6,593 nucleotides of DNA from assembly GCA_903926285.1 (NCBI GenBank), contig CAIYIP010000374.1, positions 1 through 6,593 of the forward strand, in the 5' to 3' direction. The stretch comes from an uncultured Gammaproteobacteria bacterium. Its GTDB lineage: Bacteria; Pseudomonadota; Gammaproteobacteria; Pseudomonadales; Pseudohongiellaceae. Made by a program: the position numbers and the translations under genes. Numbering within the stretch: position 1 is the first letter of the stretch; the number at the start of each line of letters is the position of its first letter. Below the pieces are notes generated by a model. That model was not told where the DNA came from. It was given only the letters and a program-made list of their open reading frames with translations, and searched no databases. This document shows, in pieces, positions 1 to 6,005 of this stretch.

Positions 1-148
1 CCATAACATGCAGCAGGCAGCACGAATTTCTGATTACACTGCGTTTATGGAAATGGGCAACCTTGTTGAATTTGGTGAAACGGATCAGATATTCACTCGT
101 CCCAACATCAAACGCACTGAGGAATACGTGACTGGCCGCTTCGGTTAA
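1..148 (+). CDS. pstB: Phosphate ABC transporter ATP-binding protein PstB, C-terminal end (5' truncated)
   Basis: These are the last 48 codons of the ATPase that powers the high-affinity PstSCAB phosphate importer at the cytoplasmic face of the inner membrane. The reading frame begins at base 2 and ends with TAA at 146-148. The visible protein starts HNMQQAARISDY, where the first His is the H-loop (switch) histidine that senses the ATP gamma-phosphate, and it closes with the PstB-typical tail IFTRPN...EEYVTGRFG. The Walker A, signature and Walker B motifs lie upstream of the window. The next gene on the same strand is phoU, as in the usual pst operon order, which supports the assignment. Nothing suggests damage; the truncation is only the window edge. 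Confidence 0.93.
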   Translation, partial: HNMQQAARISDYTAFMEMGNLVEFGETDQIFTRPNIKRTEEYVTGRFG

Positions 149-175
149 AGCTTGTCGCATATTATGTCGATGCTC

Positions 176-222
176 ATTCAGCCCAACTTAATTTAGCTCC
201 ACTTACTATTCAGCCAACCATT
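176..222 (+). repeat. Three imperfect 15-base direct repeats between pstB and phoU
   Basis: Three related units follow each other: ATTCAGCCCAACTTA (176-190), ATTTAGCTCCACTTA (191-205) and ATTCAGCCAACCATT (208-222). Units 1 and 2 agree at 12 of 15 positions and units 1 and 3 at 11 of 15, with the shared word ATTCAGCC recurring 32 bases apart. The spacing does not match the 11-base period of a PhoB box and the words do not resemble CTGTCAT, so I do not call a Pho box. The rest of the 149-262 gap shows no convincing promoter or terminator. It may be a decayed duplication or an operator for an unknown regulator. Confidence 0.45.
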
Positions 223-262
223 GGTCAACAACGACGACAGATAAAGGTTCCAGAGTTCAACT

Positions 263-919
263 ATGTCCTTGCACTTGCAGCGCGATCTTGAAGCCCTTAA
301 AAAAGAAGTCCTCCAACTCGGAAACCTTGTCGAGAGTGCCATAAATGCAGCAATTCTTGCGTTGAACAATCGCGAGACCGAGCTGGCCGACAAGGTTATG
401 CAGTACGAAAAGGAAATCAACGACAAGGAAGTGCACATCGAGGAAGAGTGTCTGAAAATTCTCGCGTTGCATCAGCCCGTCGCTGTTGATCTGCGTTTCA
501 TCGTAGTCGTCCTTAAGGTAAACAATGACCTCGAGCGCATGGGCGACTTCGCGAAGAACATTGCCAAGCGCGCGATCTTCCTGGCCAGCCAGACGCCGAT
601 CCCTATCTTCCATGAATTTGCGGTAGAGTTGCCGATACTGGTGCGCACCATGGTGCGTAAATCACTTGATGCCCTCGTCAGTCTCGATGTAGACCTTGCT
701 CGCAGTGTTATCGACATGGATGATCAGGTCGATGCGATCAATCGGGAAATGTATGCCGAAGTACAACGTATCATTAACCAGGATGTAACCAAGGCCGAAA
801 TCGCCATGAATCTGCTATCAACTTCCCGCTACATGGAACGTATTGCCGACCTGAGCACTAACATTGCTGAGGATGTTATGTTCATGGTGGATGGCCGTGT
901 ATTCCGTCACGTTGATTAA
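263..919 (+). CDS. phoU: Phosphate-specific transport system accessory protein PhoU
   Basis: PhoU is the cytoplasmic negative regulator that links the Pst transporter to the PhoR sensor kinase and keeps the Pho regulon off when phosphate is sufficient. The 218-residue product has normal family length and consists of two repeated three-helix PhoU domains. The metal-cluster helix motif appears once in each: ERMGDFAKN at residues 91-99 and ERIADLSTN at 192-200. No signal peptide or membrane segment is present, as expected. The ATG at 263 is chosen because it gives the canonical N-terminus (MSLHLQRDLEALK); the Shine-Dalgarno is weak (AAAGG at 243-247 is far, CAGAG at 251-255 is close but poor). 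It lies 114 bases after pstB on the same strand and is very probably the last gene of the pst operon, since the following genes belong to a different system. Confidence 0.96.
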   Translation: MSLHLQRDLEALKKEVLQLGNLVESAINAAILALNNRETELADKVMQYEKEINDKEVHIEEECLKILALHQPVAVDLRFIVVVLKVNNDLERMGDFAKNIAKRAIFLASQTPIPIFHEFAVELPILVRTMVRKSLDALVSLDVDLARSVIDMDDQVDAINREMYAEVQRIINQDVTKAEIAMNLLSTSRYMERIADLSTNIAEDVMFMVDGRVFRHVD

Positions 920-928
920 TAGCGCCGT

Positions 929-959
929 CAAAAATTGATTTTTGGCTCGCAAGCAAAAA
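929..959 (+). terminator. Weak A/T-rich hairpins after phoU, possible terminator
   Basis: Ten bases after the phoU stop, CAAAAA (929-934) can pair with TTTTTG (939-944) around the loop TTGA. The same TTTTTG can instead pair with a second CAAAAA (954-959) around a small CT/AG inner stem with one bulged G. The stems are almost pure A/T, so intrinsic termination would be inefficient. The 3' arm of the first hairpin supplies the only T-run. This is the best terminator candidate between the pst operon and the imelysin cluster, but it is weak. Confidence 0.3.
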
Positions 960-966
960 CCCAAAT

Positions 967-997
967 TTCCTGAGCTGCCCATAAGCTATGGTAGACT
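967..997 (+). promoter_or_regulatory. Possible extended -10 promoter for the first imelysin gene
   Basis: TGG followed by TAGACT (989-997) resembles an extended -10 element, with 4 of 6 matches to TATAAT; the upstream TTCCTG (967-972) is a poor -35. A perfect inverted repeat, CCATA-AGC-TATGG (979-991), overlaps the spacer and could be an operator. Predicted transcription would begin near 1004, leaving a leader of about 50 bases. The best alignment I can make of this stretch to the classical Fur box gives only about 8 of 19 matches, so no Fur site is claimed here. The rest of the 920-1053 gap holds nothing else I can support. Confidence 0.25.
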
Positions 998-1053
998 CAC
1001 TTCGGTAGCTGGCTGTTGCCCAGCGTAAATCTCGCTGAAGAGTTATTTCTTTG

Positions 1054-2346
1054 ATGAATTCCGCTATTCAATACAGAGCCTCCTCCTGGTGGGTTTCTGC
1101 ACTGTTATCCGTTGGCCTGTTTTCAGGCTGCATGACACAGGTTGCTGCTCCTGTAGCGCCAGCAACATCTGCAATCATTGATACGTATATCAGCATCGCG
1201 CAGGCAAGTTATGGCGATGCGCTGCTGACAGCACAGCAACTTCAGCGGGCGGTTAATGCTTTTCTGGCGCAACCTGCCGCTGCAACCCAGTTGGCTGCCC
1301 AGGAGGCTTGGCGTGCTGCGCGAATTCCTTATCAGCAGACTGAAGCATTCCGCTTTGGCAATTCCGTAGTCGACGAATGGGAGGTTCGTGTCAATGCATG
1401 GCCGCTCGATGAAGGCCTTATTGATTATGTTTCTTCTGCCTACGGCACAGAGTCGGATAATAATTATTTCTATACTGCAAATATCATCGCCAATCCGCTG
1501 CTCGATATCGAGGGTATCAGTGTTGATGCTGCCAACATCACACCGCAGCTGCTGGGAGAAACCCTGCATGAGCTGGATGGCGTTGATACCAACGTTGCCA
1601 CGGGTTATCACGCCATAGAATTTTTGCTGTGGGGCCAGGATCTGAATGGCACCAATCCAGGGGCTGGCGCACGGCCTTATACCGATTATTCACTCGAAGC
1701 CTGCACGAATGGTAATTGTGATCGTCGCCGGGCCTACCTGGAAAGTGCTACTTCACTTCTGGTTACTGATCTTGAAGAAATGGTGCAGGACTGGGCGCCG
1801 GAAGGAGCGGCATACAATGACCTGCGTAGTAAAGGGGAAGAGGGCGGAATCGCCACCATCCTCACAGGTATGGGCAGTCTTGCTTATGGTGAACTGGCAG
1901 GAGAGCGAGTCAGGCTCGGATTGCTCTTGCATGATCCTGAAGAAGAGCCTGATTGTTTTTCGGACAACACGCACTGGTCGCATTTTTATGATGCCAAGGG
2001 TATCAGCAATGTGTACCGCGGCGAGTACACACGTGTGAATGGTGAGAAGATCGATGGTGCAAGTCTTGAGGACCTGATTCGTGCACAAGCGCCAGCGCTG
2101 CATGCAGAAATGAGTGCGCGGCTTGAAGCGACAGACCTTGGTATGACCGAGCTTGCAGAAAAAGGCGAGGCTGGCGAAACCTACGATGTCCTGATTGCAA
2201 GCAATAATGCTGCGGGTGAGGAGCTCATCAACCGCATCGTCAACGCTCTCATGGAAGAAACACGGACCATTGAAAAAATTATCAACCAGCTGCAACTGCA
2301 GAACATCAGCATTGAAGGTTCCGACAGCCTGCCGCCTCCGCAGTAA
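1054..2346 (+). CDS. Imelysin (peptidase M75-like) outer-membrane lipoprotein, IcmP/IrpA type
   Basis: This is an envelope-anchored helical imelysin, the family of Pseudomonas IcmP and cyanobacterial IrpA. Members are iron-regulated and the fold recurs in the iron-binding protein EfeO. The 430-residue product begins with a lipoprotein signal ending FSGC; C26 would be lipidated, and +2 Met fits outer-membrane sorting. Family landmarks follow in order: EAWRAAR (W86), NAWPLDEGLIDY (114-125), GYHAIEFLLWG with the HxxE pair H186/E189, CTNGNCDRR (C217, C222), and the IcmP-type DCFSDNTHW (300-308). There is no HExxH, so classical zinc-protease activity is doubtful despite the M75 name. The ATG at 1054 is preferred; an in-frame TTG directly before it (1051) is possible, and GAAGAG (1037-1042) is a weak ribosome site. 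The next gene starts 91 bases downstream with no visible terminator between. Family certain; biochemical role inferred. Confidence 0.9.
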   Translation: MNSAIQYRASSWWVSALLSVGLFSGCMTQVAAPVAPATSAIIDTYISIAQASYGDALLTAQQLQRAVNAFLAQPAAATQLAAQEAWRAARIPYQQTEAFRFGNSVVDEWEVRVNAWPLDEGLIDYVSSAYGTESDNNYFYTANIIANPLLDIEGISVDAANITPQLLGETLHELDGVDTNVATGYHAIEFLLWGQDLNGTNPGAGARPYTDYSLEACTNGNCDRRRAYLESATSLLVTDLEEMVQDWAPEGAAYNDLRSKGEEGGIATILTGMGSLAYGELAGERVRLGLLLHDPEEEPDCFSDNTHWSHFYDAKGISNVYRGEYTRVNGEKIDGASLEDLIRAQAPALHAEMSARLEATDLGMTELAEKGEAGETYDVLIASNNAAGEELINRIVNALMEETRTIEKIINQLQLQNISIEGSDSLPPPQ

Positions 2347-2437
2347 TACTGATTGTGTGAAAGAATCTCGCATAAAAATCGGCGTAAAAAGACCTCTAAA
2401 CAGAGTACGGCCTAGTAATACTTTGTCTCACGTCACG

Positions 2438-3715
2438 GTGAAATTACTTGTAGTGCTCTACTTGTCTGCAGCTGATTTTGTGTTTTCCCAGGATCTACCT
2501 TCCCTTGATGTTATTGCAGGCAAGGCCTTGTTTGAAAAAAACTGGGTGTCCGCTCCTGCCTCAACTGCAGCTTCCGATGGGCTTGGTCCATTTTTTAACG
2601 CGCGTTCCTGTGCGGCTTGTCATCAAGAGGGTGGCAGAGGCGCTCTGCCCGATGCGCTCAACTTTGTTAGTGCCGATGCTGTGTATGGTGAGTTCCTGCA
2701 GACTCACGCGGTGCAGGGTTTACGCGCAGAGGCGCAGGTTAAAAGTTCTATTCACGAACAAATTGCGTTACTTGCAGATGACACCAGGGTTGTTATGCAT
2801 GCTCCTGAATACGAGCCCACGGATGCTCGTTTTGGCGTGTTAGCAAAGCCGCTCTCTGCACGCATTGCTCCATCACTCGCAGGACTGCAGCTGCTTGCGC
2901 AGGTGCCTGAGCAATATCTGCAAGCGGTGGCAGATCCGGATGACAGGGATGGTGACGGCATTTCAGGCCGCGTAAGCAAAGTGCCGGATCTTGCGACCGG
3001 TGCTCTCGTAACAGGACGTTTCGGCTGGAAGGCCGAGAGTTATTCGCTACGCATGCAGATCGCCAGAGCGCTCAGCCTGGATATGGGGCTCGGGAGCTCG
3101 CTATTCCCGTCCGCGTTTGGCGACTGCACACAGCGGCAGTCCGACTGTCTGCAGATGGCGCCGGGGAATTCTCCCGCGATGACTGATCCTGAAGTCTCCG
3201 ACACTATCCTGGACTTACTACTCGTCTACTTGCAGAGCCTGGTTCCGGCGCAACGATATCTAATGACTGCCAATCTGCAAACCGCTGAGGAGTCCACGGG
3301 AGCTGGAACTGCCAAAGAATATGTCAGGCATATTCTAGGAGGCGGCATTGATGCCAATACCGGACCAGCCTTGACCGGCCAACACCTGTTCATCGGCATT
3401 GGTTGCGGCGCCTGCCATAGTTCTTCACTGCCAGCAGGCGATACCATCATTCGTCCCTTTACAGACTTACTGCTACATGACATGGGTCCAGGCTTGGCTG
3501 CCCAGACCACTAAATCTAGTGAAGGTGCAGAATGGCGCACCGCACCCTTGTGGGGCCTGTCATCTGCGCGTTTTTACCTCCACGATGGACGCGCAACCAC
3601 GCTGCCCGAAGCAATTCTCTGGCATGACGGCGAAAGTGCATCATCTGTGAAAGCCTACGGTCAGCTACCTGCAGCCGAGCGAGATGTTTTGCATAGTTGG
3701 CTGCTTGGACTATAA
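2438..3715 (+). CDS. Di-heme c-type oxidoreductase of the DUF1111 (COG3488, 'thiol oxidoreductase') family
   Basis: This is a periplasmic electron-transfer protein or peroxidase-like enzyme with two covalent hemes; its substrate is unknown. With the GTG start at 2438 it has 425 residues. A short signal peptide, KLLVVLYLSAADFVFS, precedes a likely cut before QDLP. Heme sites are C58-A-A-C61-H62 and C323-G-A-C326-H327. Between them lies an acidic loop, DPDDRDGDGISGR (166-178), typical of the family and suggestive of calcium. The C-terminal family signature WRTAPLWGL...YLHDGRA...AILWHDGE is intact (HDGR at 382-385). The start is uncertain: no ATG fits, TTG at 2423 or GTG at 2357 are alternatives, and no good Shine-Dalgarno is seen. 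The frame stays open back to 2195 inside the upstream gene, but that extension would bury the signal peptide. The last codons contain the promoter of the next imelysin. Confidence 0.9.
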   Translation: MKLLVVLYLSAADFVFSQDLPSLDVIAGKALFEKNWVSAPASTAASDGLGPFFNARSCAACHQEGGRGALPDALNFVSADAVYGEFLQTHAVQGLRAEAQVKSSIHEQIALLADDTRVVMHAPEYEPTDARFGVLAKPLSARIAPSLAGLQLLAQVPEQYLQAVADPDDRDGDGISGRVSKVPDLATGALVTGRFGWKAESYSLRMQIARALSLDMGLGSSLFPSAFGDCTQRQSDCLQMAPGNSPAMTDPEVSDTILDLLLVYLQSLVPAQRYLMTANLQTAEESTGAGTAKEYVRHILGGGIDANTGPALTGQHLFIGIGCGACHSSSLPAGDTIIRPFTDLLLHDMGPGLAAQTTKSSEGAEWRTAPLWGLSSARFYLHDGRATTLPEAILWHDGESASSVKAYGQLPAAERDVLHSWLLGL

Positions 3716-3729
3716 TGCGAATCATTCTT
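3688..3729 (+). promoter_or_regulatory. Fur-box-overlapped sigma-70 promoter before the second imelysin
   Basis: TTTGCA (3688-3693, 4 of 6 to the -35 consensus) is followed after exactly 17 bases by a perfect TATAAT (3711-3716). The 19 bases TATAATGCGAATCATTCTT (3711-3729) match the classical Fur box GATAATGATAATCATTATC at 14 of 19 positions, including ATAATG and AATCATT, and contain the perfect palindrome GAAT-C-ATTC. Fur bound here would cover the -10 and the start site near 3723, giving repression in iron-replete cells. The element lies inside the 3' end of the DUF1111 gene, whose TAA stop (3713-3715) is part of the -10 hexamer. Binding is inferred from sequence only. Confidence 0.72.
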
Positions 3730-3741
3730 AATTAGGAATGA
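3722..3741 (+). promoter_or_regulatory. Leader hairpin enclosing the ribosome binding site of the second imelysin gene
   Basis: TCATTC (3722-3727) is the exact reverse complement of GAATGA (3736-3741), with the eight bases TTAATTAG between. One further T-A pair and a G-T wobble can extend the stem to a four-base loop. The Shine-Dalgarno AGGA (3734-3737), ten bases before the ATG at 3748, lies in the loop-proximal 3' arm. If transcription starts at about 3722-3723 the hairpin is at the extreme 5' end of the message. It could tune translation or stability, or the symmetry may simply be a second Fur half-site array. Confidence 0.35.
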
Positions 3742-3747
3742 CTCACA

Positions 3748-4797
3748 ATGAAGCCCCTGTTTCTGGTCTTGCCCCTTCTGTTAAGCGGGGCGGCCTTTAG
3801 CCAGTCCACCAACTGGACCGAGGTCAATCTCGCACTTACCGATGCGGTAGTCATTCCTGACTATCAAGCCTTTGCCACGGCTACGGCTGACATGAACCAG
3901 CAAGCCAAGTCCATTTGCACCAGCATCACTCCGCAATCACTTGCCGACCTGCAGTCTGCTTTCCAGCTAACGATGGACAAATGGCAGGCTGTACAACATA
4001 TCCAGTTTGGCCCCATCACCTATTTTAACTGGAACTACCGGTTACAGTACTGGCCTGATGATAATGGCACTGGAGCGCGCCAGCTTTTAGCCCTGATAGC
4101 CAGCAAAGACACCAGTGTGTTGGGCAGTGAGGCCTTTGCGCGCCAGAGTGTTGGTGTACAGGGATTGCAGGCTCTGGAGCAGTTACTGTTTACCGAGGCT
4201 AGCCTTGGTGAATTGCAGACAGATGCCTATCGTTGCCGCGTGGTCCAGGCCATTGCCGCCAATCTGGATGAGATAGCTGCCGGGGTCGCGCTGCGCTGGA
4301 GTGATGAATTTCGCACCACCGTTGCTACGGCCGATGAGCGCGGATTTTTTGAAAGCGCCGAAGATGCCACGATAGATTTCCTCAAGGCAGAGGTGGAACC
4401 CATCCGCAGCCTGCAGCAGCAAAAGCTGGAAGCTATACTGGGTGAAAGCCAGGTAGGCGCCAGGGTAAAGCGCGCCGAGTCCTGGCGTTCGGAACGTTCG
4501 GTTCGCAATATCAAGATCAATGTTGCAAGTCTTGGTCGATTTTTTAATGAAGGCAATCCTGCGCTGAACACTGTGCTGCCACCAGAAGACATCGAGGGTA
4601 TCAATGCAAGCTTTACCAAGGTGGAGGCGACGCTTGCTGCGTTACCGGATTCCATCACACAGGCACTTGAAACTGAGAGCGGTTATAACAACCTGAAGCA
4701 GGCGGCCGCTGATCTCAGTGCACTATTCGAGTTGCTCGAAGCATCCCTGAAAAAAACCGATTTATATCTCGGTTTCAACAGCCTGGATGGTGACTGA
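3748..4797 (+). CDS. Soluble periplasmic imelysin family protein (PA4372-like)
   Basis: This is a second, shorter imelysin of 349 residues. It has a standard Sec signal peptide (MKPLFLVLPLLLSGAAFS, cut likely before Q19) and no lipobox, so it should be free in the periplasm rather than anchored. Family landmarks are KWQAVQHIQFGPI (W79, F87), YWPDD (102-105) and GLQALEQLLF (139-148). In the last motif the HxxE of the upstream paralogue is replaced by Q141-A-L-E144, so the metal-binding or catalytic pair differs. Exactly two cysteines remain in the mature protein, C57 and C163, a plausible disulfide. The C-terminal half is helical, ending with LSALFELLEASLKKTDLYLGF. AGGA ten bases upstream supports the ATG at 3748. 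It begins 32 bases after the DUF1111 stop, directly behind the Fur-like promoter, and is followed 50 bases later by the DUF1513 gene. Probable role: iron-linked periplasmic binding; not proven. Confidence 0.88.
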   Translation: MKPLFLVLPLLLSGAAFSQSTNWTEVNLALTDAVVIPDYQAFATATADMNQQAKSICTSITPQSLADLQSAFQLTMDKWQAVQHIQFGPITYFNWNYRLQYWPDDNGTGARQLLALIASKDTSVLGSEAFARQSVGVQGLQALEQLLFTEASLGELQTDAYRCRVVQAIAANLDEIAAGVALRWSDEFRTTVATADERGFFESAEDATIDFLKAEVEPIRSLQQQKLEAILGESQVGARVKRAESWRSERSVRNIKINVASLGRFFNEGNPALNTVLPPEDIEGINASFTKVEATLAALPDSITQALETESGYNNLKQAAADLSALFELLEASLKKTDLYLGFNSLDGD

Positions 4798-4847
4798 ACC
4801 GCTCGTAATTAGTTACTTATTGAAGTCATCAGGTCCTGATTAACGTT

Positions 4848-6005
4848 ATGAAAATGAATCGCCGCCAGATACTGGGTATAGGAGCTTTCTTGCTAGGGGC
4901 GCCCACACTCATTGTTGCAAAACAGCATAAGGGCCAGGCTCCCCTGCTGATTAGTGCTGCCTCCGATGCCGATGACAAGCATTGGGTACTCGGCTTCACG
5001 CTTACCGCAATCGGTGTCACTACAGTTTTTAAATCGGTACTGCCGCAACGCGCACATCATATTGCGGTACATGAACAGCGTGGCTTTTTTGTGGTAGTGG
5101 CACGCCGTCCAGGTACCTGGCTGAGTCTGGGTGATCTCGAAACAGGCGCATTATTCCGCGAGATTCATATACCTGCTGATCGCCACTTATTTGGTCACGG
5201 TGTATTCGCTGCCGACGGCAAACATTTCTATACCACGGAAAGTGATTTCGACGATATCGAGGGGGACAGTGGCCGAGTAGTCGCCTGGGAAGTCAGCGGT
5301 GAAGGTGCTTCCGCCAATTTGATACGTGTGCAGGAATTCCCCAGTTATGGTGTAGGCCCGCACGAATTGTTGCTGATGCCTGATAACGAAACTCTCGCCA
5401 TCGCCAACGGTGGTATCCGCACGCATCCAGCACATGACCGTGACAATCTGAATATTGACACCATGCTGCCGTCGCTGGTTTATCTGAATAGAAAGGACGG
5501 TGAACTGCTGGAACAGCAATTTTTGCCGCAGGAATTTCATCAGGCCAGCATACGCCATATGGATGTGAATGCATCCGGGCGCGTAATCATGGGTATGCAG
5601 TTCGAGGGTGAACCTTTCCTCGAAGTGCCGCTCGTTGCAACACATCAGCGTGGTGAAGCCCTGCAGTTATTGCTGGCGCCGCCTGAAGTACAGGTCCAGA
5701 TGAAACAGTATGTCGGCTCAATGCGTTACGCAGAAGATGGTCGTCATTTTGTTGCCTCTTGTCCGGTGGGCAATCTGCTGACTTTCTGGGACAGTGAAAG
5801 CGGCGTCATGGTGAGTTCAATTCGTGCCCGCGATGGTTGTGGTGTGTGTGCAACAGAGACTGGATTTGTCTTCAGTACCGGCACTGGCAGGCTTGCCCAT
5901 ATCGAACTTGCCACGGGACTTGTTACAGATCATGAAGAGCCACAGCTGCAGCAGTTATTCTGGGACAACCATCTCAGTGTTGCAGAAGTCGGGACGAAAT
6001 CATGA
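4848..6005 (+). CDS. DUF1513 family Tat-exported beta-propeller protein
   Basis: The 385-residue product is a DUF1513 protein, a WD40/YVTN-like propeller of unknown biochemistry that regularly accompanies imelysins. The N-terminus MKMNRRQILGIGAFLLGAPTLIVA has a twin-arginine pair (R5-R6) in an RRQIL context ahead of a mild hydrophobic stretch, so export through Tat in folded, perhaps cofactor-loaded, form is likely. Repeated blade signatures are visible: FGHGVFAADGKHFYTTESDFD (H117), GPHELLLMPD (H172), IANGGIRTHPAHDRDNLNID (H193) and IRHMDVNASGRVIMG (H237). These well-spaced histidines and acids are candidate metal ligands. A DGCGVC motif (C331, C334) near the end is a CxxC without the His needed for heme c. 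ATG 4848 is taken; ATG 4854 is possible, and neither has a good ribosome site. The stop overlaps the next start. The 4798-4847 gap shows no clear signal. Confidence 0.88.
   Translation: MKMNRRQILGIGAFLLGAPTLIVAKQHKGQAPLLISAASDADDKHWVLGFTLTAIGVTTVFKSVLPQRAHHIAVHEQRGFFVVVARRPGTWLSLGDLETGALFREIHIPADRHLFGHGVFAADGKHFYTTESDFDDIEGDSGRVVAWEVSGEGASANLIRVQEFPSYGVGPHELLLMPDNETLAIANGGIRTHPAHDRDNLNIDTMLPSLVYLNRKDGELLEQQFLPQEFHQASIRHMDVNASGRVIMGMQFEGEPFLEVPLVATHQRGEALQLLLAPPEVQVQMKQYVGSMRYAEDGRHFVASCPVGNLLTFWDSESGVMVSSIRARDGCGVCATETGFVFSTGTGRLAHIELATGLVTDHEEPQLQQLFWDNHLSVAEVGTKS

Noticed and set aside
149..262. Pho box controlling phoU
   Set aside because: No CTGTCAT-like heptamers at 11-base spacing are present; phoU is probably transcribed with the upstream pst genes.
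920..1053. Fur box in front of the first imelysin gene
   Set aside because: The best alignment, around the CCATA-AGC-TATGG repeat, reaches only about 8 of 19 matches, within what is expected by chance.
1561..1581. HELDG in the first imelysin considered as an HExxH zinc-protease motif
   Set aside because: The second His is missing; the segment is the normal imelysin stretch before the GYHAIE motif, so it does not support metallopeptidase activity.
1123..1611. 162-codon open frame on the - strand within the first imelysin gene
   Set aside because: It is antisense to a strongly recognised coding frame, has no ribosome site or family signature, and reads as a shadow of biased codon use.
1753..2373. 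206-codon open frame on the - strand across the end of the first imelysin gene
   Set aside because: Composition is low-plausibility (runs of Phe, Cys, His with no domain) and it is fully antisense to the conserved DCFSDNTH region.
5187..5645. 152-codon - strand frame inside the DUF1513 gene
   Set aside because: It is antisense to conserved propeller motifs and has no recognisable protein features.
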